Positions 1-8,167 are shown, counted from the stretch's first letter. The stretch is DNA of 64,000 bases from Candidatus Heritagella gallinarum (GCA_904394685.1 CAJFNK010000043.1:1-64000); one strand, 5' to 3'. A program made the numbers and translations. Notes: a model not told the origin generated them from the sequence alone.

Positions 1-34
1 AAAAGATGGCCCCTGCCAAAGCAGAGACCATCTC
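1..34 (-). terminator. Intrinsic terminator of the VTC/DUF4956/DUF4353 operon
   Basis: Read on the minus strand, the arms AGATGG and CCATCT (with inner CTGC/GCAG pairing around a TTTG loop) form a hairpin followed by TTTT at the window edge. It lies about 100 bases downstream of the DUF4353 stop codon. The operon therefore probably ends here, with no further gene such as cotH. Confidence 0.6.
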
Positions 35-131
35 CAACAAAATATTCTTTTGTTTTTTCACTGTCTACTTGACAGGGGGCACCTCAGTTGATGCTCTGTA
101 CGCTGCTTTTGTTTATAGAAAGATTTATAAA

Positions 132-2192
132 TCACATGGTCGTGCCGCCGTTTTCTCTCTGACCGGGCATAGCGCCGCCGGGTTCCATGCCTTCAGGCAT
201 TTCGCCGGGCATCTCGCCGGGCATCTCGCCGGGGGTTCCATCAGGAGGAGTTCCTCCGTTGGGCCGTTGGCCGGGACGTCCCCCGCCCATGCCTCCCATA
301 CCGCCCATACCAGCGGAGGAACCGATGGTAATCACGGTTTCAGAGAGTGTACATTCTTCCAGAAGGGTTCCTCCCGAATAGGAGCCGCCGGTATATAGCC
401 CGCCCTGTTCTTCTCCGGAATTGGAGCCATCTGTATAAATGGAATAGCTTTTGCCCTGCTGGAGTTCCGGGCTGGAAACGATCAATGAGCGATATTGCTT
501 TTGCGGCGCAAAAGACAGAATGGTTTTCCCGTCAGCGTCCAGAATACTCACCAGAGATCCGGCTTCCCGGTTTTCAGAAAACGTAATGACCATCGAGGGC
601 TGGGAACCATTATCCGAAGGTATTTCCAACATTCCGGCGCTGCCTGCTGCCAACAGGATACCGCCGTTAATGCTGCAATCGGTTTCAAAATCCAGTGCGC
701 TGTTTCCATCGTTTTCGGGGCCGTTTACCAACACCGTTCCGCCTTCCATGGTGATCGTGCCATTGGAATCCAGTCCGTCACCATCGGCGTTAATGAGATA
801 GGTTCCTCCGGTAATTGTGAGGGTTGGAGAAGCAGAGGAAGTGCTTTGAGCAGCAGTAGCGGTTGCATCACCGGGCTGGGCGTTTTCAGGGGACGTGCCG
901 CCCATGCCGCCGCCAGGCCCCATGTTCCCGCCGGGTCCCATGGAAGAACCGCTGCCGTCAGAGGCGTTCACGCCATCATCAGAAGCCGTCACGGTGGCTT
1001 CACCGCCCGAAAGCAGAATAGAGGTGCTTTCCAGTCCCTCGTAGCTCTGCGTAATCTCCGTGTTTCCACCGGAAATAGTGAGTGTGGTGTCGGCGTGAAT
1101 TCCATCGTCGCCGCTGGCAAGCGTGAGTTTACCGCCGCTTACCGTAATACTGTTGTTGGAATGGAGGGCGTCGTCATAAGAATCAACGGTGATCGTTCCG
1201 CCTGATACCGTGAGATCCGATACCGCCTTGATTCCCTTGGTGCTTACCTCGTCGGTCGTTTCCTGCTGCATATCCCAGCCGCTGCCCCGATCTGGGAAAC
1301 TTTGTGCCACTTCTCCGGCTCCGTCTGCGGTGGTAATGGTATAGGTTCCGCCTTCAATCAGGATGGATGTTTCTGCTTGAATCCCGTCCATTTGGGCTGA
1401 AATGGTTACATTCCCACCTGAAAGAACCATAAAGCCTTTGGTGGCATCGGTATCGTTGGTGGATTTCATGCCGTCTCCCTGCGAGGTAATATCGATTTGA
1501 GCTTCTTTGAGTGCGAGCAGGTCACGCCCAATAATCCCATCGTCAGCCGAATTGACAGTAATATCGCCCGAAACCAGCTTGAGGTCATCTTTGCTGGTGA
1601 TACCGTCGTTGCTGTTTCCGGTGACCGAGAGGCTGCCGCTGCCGTTGATGGTGAGATCATCCTGCACATACAGAGCCGCAGTGGGGGCTTCTGCACTTTG
1701 ATCGGCATAGGTCTTGCCGTCAGACAGCGAGTTTTGTGTATTGGGCGCAAGGGTAACGACCACCTTTCCCGCCTGTGTTGAAAGGATGGCCGGACCGTCG
1801 CTGCACGAAATGGATGCGCCGTTTAAAACCAGATGGATTACGTCGTCTTTTCCGGCGGCGATGGTAATACAGCCGTCATCCAGTGTGCCCGAAAGGACAT
1901 ACGTGCCCGCAGACTGGATAACCACATTGCCGTCGCTGGCGGCGGCGCCGTTTCCGCTTATATCAGCGCTGTCCCCGTTTAGCGTAACCATGACCGCTGA
2001 ATCATCCCAATCGCTGTTCAAGTCATCGTCGTCATAGCTCACCTGGCTGGAGGATACCGCTCCGGCGTTGAGCTGTTGGGTGCTTACTGTTTCGGAAGAA
2101 GCAGCGCTGGTGCTTTCTTCGCCGCCAGAGTCACAGGCGGCAAGGTTCAGGCACAGGGCTGTTAGTAGTAAAAACAACAGGATTTTTTTCAT
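132..2192 (-). CDS. DUF4353 carbohydrate-binding-domain lipoprotein
   Basis: A 686-residue exported lipoprotein. Residues 1-20 are a type II signal peptide ending in the lipobox LAAC, with Cys20 as the lipid anchor. Residues ~60-600 are a long series of short Gly-rich strands ('SGG..T(I/V)' repeats) of the kind that build a right-handed beta-helix, matching the DUF4353 family. A Gly/Met/Pro-rich insert lies near residues 410-450. The last ~60 residues are low-complexity Gly, Met and Pro, including tandem PGEM repeats. It starts 16 bases after the DUF4956 gene with an AAGGAGG ribosome site. Families of this type are known to travel with VTC and DUF4956 genes, often with a CotH kinase. A cell-surface structural or matrix role is inferred; no enzyme activity is evident. 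Confidence 0.85.
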   Translation of the reverse strand: MKKILLFLLLTALCLNLAACDSGGEESTSAASSETVSTQQLNAGAVSSSQVSYDDDDLNSDWDDSAVMVTLNGDSADISGNGAAASDGNVVIQSAGTYVLSGTLDDGCITIAAGKDDVIHLVLNGASISCSDGPAILSTQAGKVVVTLAPNTQNSLSDGKTYADQSAEAPTAALYVQDDLTINGSGSLSVTGNSNDGITSKDDLKLVSGDITVNSADDGIIGRDLLALKEAQIDITSQGDGMKSTNDTDATKGFMVLSGGNVTISAQMDGIQAETSILIEGGTYTITTADGAGEVAQSFPDRGSGWDMQQETTDEVSTKGIKAVSDLTVSGGTITVDSYDDALHSNNSITVSGGKLTLASGDDGIHADTTLTISGGNTEITQSYEGLESTSILLSGGEATVTASDDGVNASDGSGSSMGPGGNMGPGGGMGGTSPENAQPGDATATAAQSTSSASPTLTITGGTYLINADGDGLDSNGTITMEGGTVLVNGPENDGNSALDFETDCSINGGILLAAGSAGMLEIPSDNGSQPSMVITFSENREAGSLVSILDADGKTILSFAPQKQYRSLIVSSPELQQGKSYSIYTDGSNSGEEQGGLYTGGSYSGGTLLEECTLSETVITIGSSAGMGGMGGMGGGRPGQRPNGGTPPDGTPGEMPGEMPGEMPEGMEPGGAMPGQRENGGTTM

Positions 2193-2208
2193 CCAAAAGC
2201 CTCCTTTC

Positions 2209-2883
2209 TTACAGTTCCTCGCTGATGGTAGACATCCGACCGCAGGAAATCGTCAGGTTACCGTTGCGGCAGCGGATGGCATCGAGAAATTCTTTTTCCT
2301 TTTTGGGGTCTTTCAGTTCGATGTGATAGGTAAGCTCAAACAAGCTGCCCAGATTGGTGGTCTTTACCTGATGAAGGCGAGCCGAGCGGGTATAGGTTTG
2401 AAACAGGTCGTCAAAAATATCGGAATAGTCCAAGGTTTCGGGAATGGTAACTTTCAAGGTCTTGCGCTTAGCCGGAGCCTCTCCAAACGGCGTTTTAAAG
2501 AGCAGCAGCAATACCAGACTGACGATCACAGTGATAAAGAATGCAAAGGTGAGATAGCCGGTGCCGGCGGTAAGCCCTACGACCATCGCAAAGAAGATGC
2601 AGCAGATTTCCCGTGAGCTTCCGGGGACAGAGCGGAAACGCACCAGGCTAAAGGCACCCAGAACTGCTACGCTGGTACCCAGATTGCCGTTGACCACCAG
2701 GATCACGGTTTCAATCAGCGGCGGCATCAATACCAGCGTGATGGCAAAGCTTTTGGAATACTGATGGCCGGTCATATAGACAAAGGCGATAATCAACCCC
2801 ATAATCAGGGCAGAGCCGGTACAGAGTAGGGCGGTCTGGATGGAAAAGTTTTGAACAGTTGAATTTAATACACTGGAAAACAT
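2209..2883 (-). CDS. DUF4956 family membrane protein
   Basis: A 224-residue protein. Four hydrophobic segments fill residues ~18-135, and a soluble C-terminal domain spans ~145-224. The segment LGAFSLVRFRSVPG between membrane helices is characteristic of DUF4956. The family is known as a membrane partner encoded next to VTC-type polyphosphate polymerase domains, but its biochemical role is not established. Here it sits between the VTC gene (43-base gap) and the DUF4353 lipoprotein (16-base gap), all on the minus strand, so the three are probably one transcript. Confidence 0.88.
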   Translation of the reverse strand: MFSSVLNSTVQNFSIQTALLCTGSALIMGLIIAFVYMTGHQYSKSFAITLVLMPPLIETVILVVNGNLGTSVAVLGAFSLVRFRSVPGSSREICCIFFAMVVGLTAGTGYLTFAFFITVIVSLVLLLLFKTPFGEAPAKRKTLKVTIPETLDYSDIFDDLFQTYTRSARLHQVKTTNLGSLFELTYHIELKDPKKEKEFLDAIRCRNGNLTISCGRMSTISEEL

Positions 2884-2925
2884 GGAAAACCCTCCTTTTT
2901 TATGGTTGCTAAGTAAAATCAGATG

Positions 2926-3645
2926 TCACACAGTGACAAGACTGGGAAGAATACGGGAGCGGTAAACATTTCCGTATTTGGAAAAAGAAGTGGGGAACAC
3001 CTCTGCCTGTGAAAGCAGGTGGGTTAGCCACAGAGGAAAGGCAGCCGCACATTTCACTTCCATTAAGTAAAACGGCTCGGAAAACAGTGGTTCTGCCTTA
3101 TCTCCCCAAGACAGGCATAAATGGTCGGTGCGGCTGCGAATGTTGGTGTCAAAGGTGATCCGAAGCCCCTCGCTTTCGGGCGTGCTTCCGCAAAGAGCTA
3201 CCCGATCATATGCCAGATAGACTTTGGGAACCGGATGATAGAACTGAAGAAAATAATCAATCTCCCGCAGGATCTGGGAATCCTTTTGAGGATAAATACC
3301 CTGTTCCAGATAGCGGCGTGCATCCAGGAGCGGGAGAACCTCCCGACGCTTGTAGACGATTTTTTTATACTTCTTTTTGATTTCCAAAAAAACCGGGCTG
3401 TTTTCGCTGGGAACCCCATAGCTGCGAACCCGGAATTTTTCCTTATAAGAAGGCTTTTCAATGGAACGACGAATCAGGTCATACTGCTCCGTGTCAAAAT
3501 AAACGCTGCACACAGTGCTTTCTCCATATTCATCCGGCTTCATATAGGGGGCGAGTGCTTCCTGCAAAAATTGATATTGGATAGGGGTTAAACCGTATTT
3601 TTTTTCAATCCGTTCAAATACGGTACAACAGGGTTTCATAGGCAT
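2926..3645 (-). CDS. VTC-domain polyphosphate polymerase-like protein
   Basis: A 239-residue protein covering a single VTC domain. The basic motifs expected to line the catalytic tunnel are present: ERIEKKYGL near the N-terminus, KEKFRVRSYG at ~70, and FLEIKKKYKKIVYKRR at ~86-102. An acidic metal-binding strand (FYLMEVKCA) lies near residue 190. In yeast Vtc4 this fold makes polyphosphate from ATP. For bacterial stand-alone members the activity is inferred from the fold. Two start codons are possible, MPMK at 3645 and MK at 3639; an AGGAAGAAGG ribosome site suits either. It is the first gene of the three-gene operon ending at position 1. Confidence 0.85.
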   Translation of the reverse strand: MPMKPCCTVFERIEKKYGLTPIQYQFLQEALAPYMKPDEYGESTVCSVYFDTEQYDLIRRSIEKPSYKEKFRVRSYGVPSENSPVFLEIKKKYKKIVYKRREVLPLLDARRYLEQGIYPQKDSQILREIDYFLQFYHPVPKVYLAYDRVALCGSTPESEGLRITFDTNIRSRTDHLCLSWGDKAEPLFSEPFYLMEVKCAAAFPLWLTHLLSQAEVFPTSFSKYGNVYRSRILPSLVTV

Positions 3646-3746
3646 CCTTCTTCCTCAAAAAATCTTATCACTCCTTTATTATCGGCCTGCTTTGTGTTCG
3701 CCGGGTGAAGAAAAGAGGAAAGGAATCTGAAAAATGAGATAAAAAA

Positions 3747-3785
3747 ATCCGATGTGAAATGAAAAAATATCCATTCACATCGGAT
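3747..3785. terminator. 12-bp hairpin, probable terminator
   Basis: ATCCGATGTGAA (3747-3758) pairs perfectly with TTCACATCGGAT (3774-3785) around an A/T-rich loop, with an A-run on the left side that reads as a T-run on the minus strand. It fits a terminator for the minus-strand phosphatase gene ending at 3967, now separated from that gene by the mobile element at 3806-3966. Confidence 0.55.
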
Positions 3786-3805
3786 TATATTAGATGGTTG
3801 TATTA

Positions 3806-3966
3806 GGGCTTGTTTGAAAAATCATAAACATCGTCTTTTTCCCCAATAGCGGCTGCTTCCTGTGTCAAAAATGCTCGGAATCCGGAAAGGATTCCGAGCA
3901 TTTTTTTCTTGGAAGCCCCTCGCTCTGGGAAAAAAATCCGGCATTTTCTCTATTTTCAAACAAGCC
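3806..3966. mobile_element. MITE-like palindromic element, copy 1 (161 bp)
   Basis: Terminal inverted repeats GGCTTGTTTGAAAA (from 3807) and TTTTCAAACAAGCC (3953-3966) are perfect. Outside them lies TTA on both sides (3803-3805, 3967-3969), perhaps a target duplication. The centre holds a perfect 13-bp hairpin, ATGCTCGGAATCC/GGATTCCGAGCAT (3871-3901), followed by seven Ts and preceded by an A-run, so it could terminate transcription in both directions. There is no open reading frame. Copies 2 and 3 share the ends, the segment 'TCGTCTTTT' and (copy 2) the central GGAATCC/GGATTCC hairpin. The right-hand TTA is the stop codon (TAA) of the phosphatase gene. With the hairpin at 3747 it explains all of the 3646-3966 intergenic region. 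Confidence 0.7.
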
Positions 3967-4683
3967 TTAGGAATCTTCCTCTTTGTTTTCGTGCTTTCCA
4001 TAAGCCCGGTCGGCCGCTTCTCTGGCAAGGTCGATCACCGTGTGATCCATCGGGGCCGGCTCCTCGCCACTGCGGGGGAGCGTTTCATAAACTTCGGCCA
4101 CCATTCCACGCATCCAAAGGCTGGGAGTGATTCGCAGGGAATAGCCGCAGCCCGGTTCACACATCCAGTCATAGAAGGGGGCTTTGGGAAGGCCATAGGC
4201 ACTGAGCAGCGTCATCATCACCCCGCCGGGCAGCACCAGGACGGAAGAATAGGTGTGGGAACGGATCAGCCCCTCCACAAATTTTTCAAAAGCGGCGCAA
4301 ACCCGGTGCATAAAAACAGCGCCGTCTTCGCCGTTTGGCGGGGAAACCTCCGGCCCGCCAGCCATCCACTGGGCAAAAGCAGGGTCAGTTTTTTGCAGTT
4401 CGGCAGCAGTTTTGTTTTCCCAGTCGCCAAAGTCACATTCCTCCATCCCATCGACTCCGATAGGGGTTTCGGCCGGATAGAGAATTTTAAGTGTATCCCG
4501 GCACCGGGAAGAAGGGCTGCAATAATAGGCGTCGGCTTTAGGGTATTCGTATTTGAATTTGAGGTCAGCCAACGCTTTGACCGATTCCATTGCAAGCGGG
4601 GAATCGGTTCGGCCAATATAGCGTCCCTGCAAATTTCCGGCAGATGCGCCGTGACGGATGAGATGAATGAGATAAGACTTCAT
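3967..4683 (-). CDS. Histidine phosphatase superfamily protein lacking the second catalytic His
   Basis: A 238-residue protein of the phosphoglycerate-mutase-like fold. The first catalytic motif is intact (LIRHGASAGN, Arg10-His11), as are the arginine of SSRCRDTL and the acid of EECDFGDWENKT. The usual second histidine motif near residue 150 ('vlvvtHGGv' in the family) reads VLVLPGGVMM, with Pro152 in the histidine position. Classical two-histidine catalysis may therefore be impaired or altered. The C-terminus is short and charged (HENKEEDS), and the stop codon lies in the flank of a mobile element, so the original end may have been longer or different. The substrate is unknown. The gene is monocistronic and divergent from the XRE regulator at 4921. 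Confidence 0.8.
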   Translation of the reverse strand: MKSYLIHLIRHGASAGNLQGRYIGRTDSPLAMESVKALADLKFKYEYPKADAYYCSPSSRCRDTLKILYPAETPIGVDGMEECDFGDWENKTAAELQKTDPAFAQWMAGGPEVSPPNGEDGAVFMHRVCAAFEKFVEGLIRSHTYSSVLVLPGGVMMTLLSAYGLPKAPFYDWMCEPGCGYSLRITPSLWMRGMVAEVYETLPRSGEEPAPMDHTVIDLAREAADRAYGKHENKEEDS

Positions 4684-4724
4684 AAAATGTGCTCCTGTTC
4701 GTGTTGATATACTATATCTAGCGC

Positions 4725-4753
4725 TTTACAAATTGTTGTAATTGCGGTATACT
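4725..4753 (+). promoter_or_regulatory. Sigma-A-type promoter for the XRE gene
   Basis: TTTACA (4725-4730), a 17-bp spacer, then TATACT (4748-4753). It leaves a leader of about 160 nt before the gene at 4921. Confidence 0.7.
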
Positions 4754-4781
4754 TTACTGTACGTTATTCGTTTTTTTTCGA

Positions 4782-4822
4782 CGGGTTTCCAGCGGAAGTG
4801 ACCATATTTCGCAGGAAACCCG
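4782..4822 (+). other. Leader hairpin upstream of the XRE gene
   Basis: CGGGTTTCC (4782-4790) and GGAAACCCG (4814-4822) are perfectly complementary and lie in the transcribed leader of the XRE gene, directly after an eight-T run. No known riboswitch is recognised. Confidence 0.4.
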
Positions 4823-4920
4823 ATGTGATCTCCAGGCTCTGAATGAGCAAAAGAATAAAGAGCAAAAGAAATGATGGCTATGATGGCTATGGGTAAAAAT
4901 AAAGTAGGGCGGAGGAAAGT

Positions 4921-5622
4921 ATGAACAACCATTTTCCGAGAATTCTGACTCTCTTGCGAAAAGAACGGGGACTGAGCCAGAAGAAGGCGGCAGAGGATCT
5001 GGGGGTATCTCAGGCACTGCTCTCCCATTATGAAAAGGGAATACGGGAATGTGGCCTTGAGTTTGTGGTTCGTGCTGCGGATTATTATCAGGTATCCTGT
5101 GATTATCTGCTGGGACGCTCCCCCGATAAGACCGGTGCCACCATCACGCTGGAGGATATTCCTGAACCGGACGCAGCCGGTAAAGAAAACCGGATGCGTG
5201 GCAGCCTGCTGCCGGTGCTGAACAAAAAGCTGCTGGCCAACTCTCTGAATGTGATTTTTGGCGAGCTGCAAAAATGTAATAACAAAAACCTCACCGGCGA
5301 GATCTCAGCCTATCTCAATGTTTCGGTGTATAAGGCATTCCGCCTGTTGTATTCGGCAAACAGCAAAAACCCGCAGGGGCTGTTTGCTGCCCCGCAAAAG
5401 CTGTATAACGGCCTTGCGGATGCTGCACAGAGCATTTCGGAAGCAAACGCCGCCTGTTTGGCAGAGGGCGAAAATGTGGGAGAGATGGAGGCGCTCGAAA
5501 AGGGGGCTGCCCCGGCTATGACGCCCGAATCGCTCACCGAAGATTACCCCTTGTTTGCGGCCTCTCTGATGAATCTGATCCAGAATGCCGAAAGCCGGAT
5601 GGGAATGAAGAAAAAGCCCTGA
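4921..5622 (+). CDS. XRE-family helix-turn-helix regulator
   Basis: A 233-residue protein. Residues ~6-62 form a Cro/C1-type DNA-binding domain (LRKERGLSQKKAAEDLGVSQALLSHYEKG, then DYLLGRSPDKTG). The rest, ~75-233, is a helical region without recognised motifs. HTH genes with a long helical tail of this kind are common in Clostridia and usually uncharacterised. A GGAGG ribosome site lies 6-10 bases before the ATG. The gene is divergent from the phosphatase-like gene and converges with tcdA, ending only 21 bases from it. Its target is unknown. Confidence 0.85.
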   Translation: MNNHFPRILTLLRKERGLSQKKAAEDLGVSQALLSHYEKGIRECGLEFVVRAADYYQVSCDYLLGRSPDKTGATITLEDIPEPDAAGKENRMRGSLLPVLNKKLLANSLNVIFGELQKCNNKNLTGEISAYLNVSVYKAFRLLYSANSKNPQGLFAAPQKLYNGLADAAQSISEANAACLAEGENVGEMEALEKGAAPAMTPESLTEDYPLFAASLMNLIQNAESRMGMKKKP

Positions 5623-5643
5623 CCGGAGTGTCTTTCCTGTTTA

Positions 5644-6405
5644 TTATACGACGTTTTCAGCGCCTTCGCAACTGCGGGGGCGCTGCTTTGTTGTATTTGC
5701 AAGCTCCCGAATCACTTCTCCAGCCAACACCAGCCCAGCGGCGGAGGGGACGAAAGCGATGCTGCCCGGAATTCCCCGCCGGCCGTTTTCTTCCCGGCTT
5801 TCTACCTTTTGGGGTTCTTCACGGGAATAAACCACTTTGAGTTTGCGGATTCCCCGTGCTTTCAGCTCCCGGCGCATCACTCTTGCCAGCGGGCAAACGC
5901 TGGTGCGATAGAGGTCGCAAACTTCAAATGCGGCGGGGTCCAGCTTGTTTCCGGCGCCCATGCTGCTGATTACAGGAGTCCCGGCCTGCTGTGCCTGCAC
6001 GGCGATCTGGATTTTGGCCGTTACCATGTCTACGGCGTCGATGATATAGTCATATTGAGTAAAATCAAACTCACCGGCATTTTCCGGCGTAAAAAAGCAA
6101 GGATAAAGGCGCAGCTGGATTTGCGGGTCAATGTCCCGGATACGCTCGGCCATCACATCGGTTTTGAGCCGCCCCACGGTGCTGTGCAGGGCGATGATCT
6201 GCCGGTTGAGATTCGAGAGGGAAACGGTATCGCCGTCAATGAGGTCAAGGGCGCCGATTCCGCTGCGTGCCAGCGCCTCGGCGGCAAACCCGCCGACTCC
6301 GCCAATCCCGAAAACAGCGACCCTTGCGTTGGCAAGCCGCTGCATGGCTTCTTCTCCCAACAGCAGGGCGGTTCGAGAAAGCTGTTCTTTGCGAAGGTCT
6401 GTCAT
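5644..6405 (-). CDS. tcdA: tRNA threonylcarbamoyladenosine dehydratase (TcdA)
   Basis: A 253-residue E1-like ThiF/MoeB/HesA-fold enzyme. It is expected to adenylate and cyclise N6-threonylcarbamoyladenosine at tRNA position 37 to the cyclic form. Visible motifs are the nucleotide-binding FGIGGVGGFAAEALARSG (~32-50), DGDTVSLSNLNRQ (~58-71) with the arginine used in ATP binding, and SSMGAGNKLDP plus IPGSIAFVPSAAGL toward the C-terminus. I chose the ATG at 6405 because AAAGGA lies eight bases upstream; a TTG two codons earlier (6411) is possible. The gene is monocistronic and convergent with the XRE gene. Confidence 0.93.
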   Translation of the reverse strand: MTDLRKEQLSRTALLLGEEAMQRLANARVAVFGIGGVGGFAAEALARSGIGALDLIDGDTVSLSNLNRQIIALHSTVGRLKTDVMAERIRDIDPQIQLRLYPCFFTPENAGEFDFTQYDYIIDAVDMVTAKIQIAVQAQQAGTPVISSMGAGNKLDPAAFEVCDLYRTSVCPLARVMRRELKARGIRKLKVVYSREEPQKVESREENGRRGIPGSIAFVPSAAGLVLAGEVIRELANTTKQRPRSCEGAENVV

Positions 6406-6488
6406 ATTCAAAATCCTTTCTGCGTTTGTAAGTGGAGTTTATTGATGAATCAAAAGGGATTGTTTGCAAAAATCACAGGAATAAAACC

Positions 6489-6520
6489 ACTGGGAGCTTC
6501 CCAAAAGGGAGGCTCCCAGT
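6489..6520. terminator. Hairpin, probable terminator of the lipoprotein gene
   Basis: ACTGGGAGC (6489-6497) pairs with GCTCCCAGT (6512-6520), with a further TTCCC/GGGA inside. On the minus strand it is followed by TGGTTTTATT. It lies downstream of the minus-strand gene ending at 6711, now separated from it by the element at 6531-6691. Confidence 0.5.
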
Positions 6521-6530
6521 AATCGTATTA

Positions 6531-6691
6531 GGGGCTATCTGAAAAGTCGAAATTATCGTCTTTTCTTACAATCAATGACATCTACTGCGTTAAAAATACT
6601 CGGAATCCATCAAGGATTCCTGCGTTTTTTGCCTTGTATCTGTCCATTGCTTGTAGAAAATTCTTCAATTTCTTTGTTTTCAGAAACGCCC
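6531..6691. mobile_element. MITE-like palindromic element, copy 2 (161 bp)
   Basis: Same length as copy 1. The left end is GGGGCTATCTGAAAAG, preceded by TTA (6528-6530). The right end is TTTTCAGAAACGCCC, followed by TAG. The central hairpin GGAATCC/GGATTCC (6602-6620) corresponds to that of copy 1 but has a shorter stem. The right half (GCGTTAAAAAT, TTGTATCTGTC, TTGCTTG) is shared closely with copy 3. No coding capacity. Together with the hairpin at 6489 it fills the 6406-6710 gap. Confidence 0.7.
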
Positions 6692-6710
6692 TAGAAAATC
6701 ACTCTTGCGG

Positions 6711-8018
6711 TCAGGCCGGATTGGCTGCATCGGAATAGAGCAGCGCCAACAGCTCCGGCTTTGCAATACCAGTTGTCAGATAGCCGTTATTCAGCTGGAA
6801 ATCCATCACAGCCTGCTCCGTACCGGCATCAAAAGTACCGTTGCACGGGGTGAACATATATCCCAGTTCATCCAGACGTTTCTGCATCTTCAAAACATCA
6901 TCGCCGCTATCGCCCTTTTGCAGCTGCTTATAAGAAGAACTGTCGGGAGTGGCAGTGGGCTTCGGGGTTGCGCTGGGCTTGGGAGTCGGTTTGGTGGTGG
7001 GTTTCGGAGTTGGCTTTTCGGTCGGCTTGGGGGTAGCTTCTGTGTTAGAGCTGGACGAATTATCATCGGACGAGGATTCATCGGATGAGGATTCGTCGGA
7101 CGGTTCGCTGCTTTCCCCAGAAGATTCCGCCAGTTCGGGATAGGCAAATCCGGCCATCTGAGAAACAGCCGAAATCACGCTGCGTCCCTGCCAGGTCATC
7201 AGTTCCGGCTCGATTTCACATACACGGCCTTCTGTAACGGCAGTCAAATCCTTAAACCCTTCGGTTTCCTTCATCTGGTCTTTCAATCCGGCTGCACAAA
7301 AGAGATAGGTGGGGTTGGCTTTGGCCAGGTCGGAAACCGCCACCTTGCCGCCGGTCATCCCCTTTACGCCGTTGATAAACCCGGCAGAGGAGAGCAGCAC
7401 GTCTACAAAGGTATCGCCGGTTGCGGCGCTGCCTTCCAAATCGGAAACATAAACCGCCGTAGCAGGAACGTCGGAGTTGGGAATAATACGGGTGATATCA
7501 TCGAGCGTGGTGAAAATATTTTTTGCGGTTTTTTCGCCCTTTTCATATCCGGTGCTGCCACCTTCCATGGCTGCGCCAACCTGTGCATAGAGTTTGGTAA
7601 ACTCCGAGCGGCTGGAAGCGGCTTTGAGCGTAACGACGGTAATTCCCTGTTCGCTCAGCGCCTTAGCCTCTCCCTCACTGGGTTTGGTATCGGTAAACAG
7701 CAGTGTTACGCCCAGTTCCTTCATTTTTTCTGCATCCTGAATCGTTACTTCCGGCAGGACTTTCAAGTCGGGCTGGGTACATTCAGCGCTGCGGGCTTTG
7801 AGGTCGATCTCATAGCCAATTGCCAGAATAATATCTGCCAGATTGGGAGAAAGCACCGCCACGCCCTCCGGCTTTGACTGGATGGTAACGCCGTTTACTT
7901 CCACCGGGAAATCCTGTTGTGCGGCGCCCGATTCTATGTTGGCACTTCCTCCGCATCCTGTCAGCAGTAAAGCGGTCATAGACAGACAGAGAAGAAATGC
8001 CAGTATTCTTTTTTTCAT
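6711..8018 (-). CDS. Periplasmic-binding-protein-like lipoprotein with C-terminal peptidoglycan-binding domain
   Basis: A 435-residue exported protein. Type II signal peptide with lipobox LLTGC near residue 22. Residues ~40-300 resemble the helical-backbone binding-protein family used for iron-siderophore or cobalamin uptake (LSPNLADIILAIGYEIDL, DAEKMKELGVTLLFTD, VYVSDLEGSAATGDTFVDVLL). A Ser/Glu/Asp-rich then Thr/Pro/Lys-rich linker spans ~305-365. Residues ~368-430 are a peptidoglycan-binding type 1 domain (QLQKGDSGDDVLKMQKRLDELGY, FDAGTEQAVMDFQ). The ATG at 8018 is chosen for its AAGGAG site and signal peptide. No permease or ATPase gene is adjacent, so a role in transport is not certain; a wall-associated ligand sensor or scavenger is an alternative. 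Confidence 0.82.
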   Translation of the reverse strand: MKKRILAFLLCLSMTALLLTGCGGSANIESGAAQQDFPVEVNGVTIQSKPEGVAVLSPNLADIILAIGYEIDLKARSAECTQPDLKVLPEVTIQDAEKMKELGVTLLFTDTKPSEGEAKALSEQGITVVTLKAASSRSEFTKLYAQVGAAMEGGSTGYEKGEKTAKNIFTTLDDITRIIPNSDVPATAVYVSDLEGSAATGDTFVDVLLSSAGFINGVKGMTGGKVAVSDLAKANPTYLFCAAGLKDQMKETEGFKDLTAVTEGRVCEIEPELMTWQGRSVISAVSQMAGFAYPELAESSGESSEPSDESSSDESSSDDNSSSSNTEATPKPTEKPTPKPTTKPTPKPSATPKPTATPDSSSYKQLQKGDSGDDVLKMQKRLDELGYMFTPCNGTFDAGTEQAVMDFQLNNGYLTTGIAKPELLALLYSDAANPA

Positions 8019-8167
8019 GAACCAATGCTCCTTTCTTTCTGACTCGGTTTTCATATTCAGAATCAATCGTGTTATCCACAAAATCAATGGGTATCAAATA
8101 TAGTGTACCATAAATCGACACAAAAACCCATAAACGAACCGTGAATTTCGCTGGAAAATCGAGGTTT

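Noticed and set aside
495-1205. 236-codon plus-strand open frame inside the DUF4353 lipoprotein gene
   Set aside because: It lies antisense to a well-supported gene with a signal peptide and repeats; the translation is low in recognisable structure and has no ribosome site.
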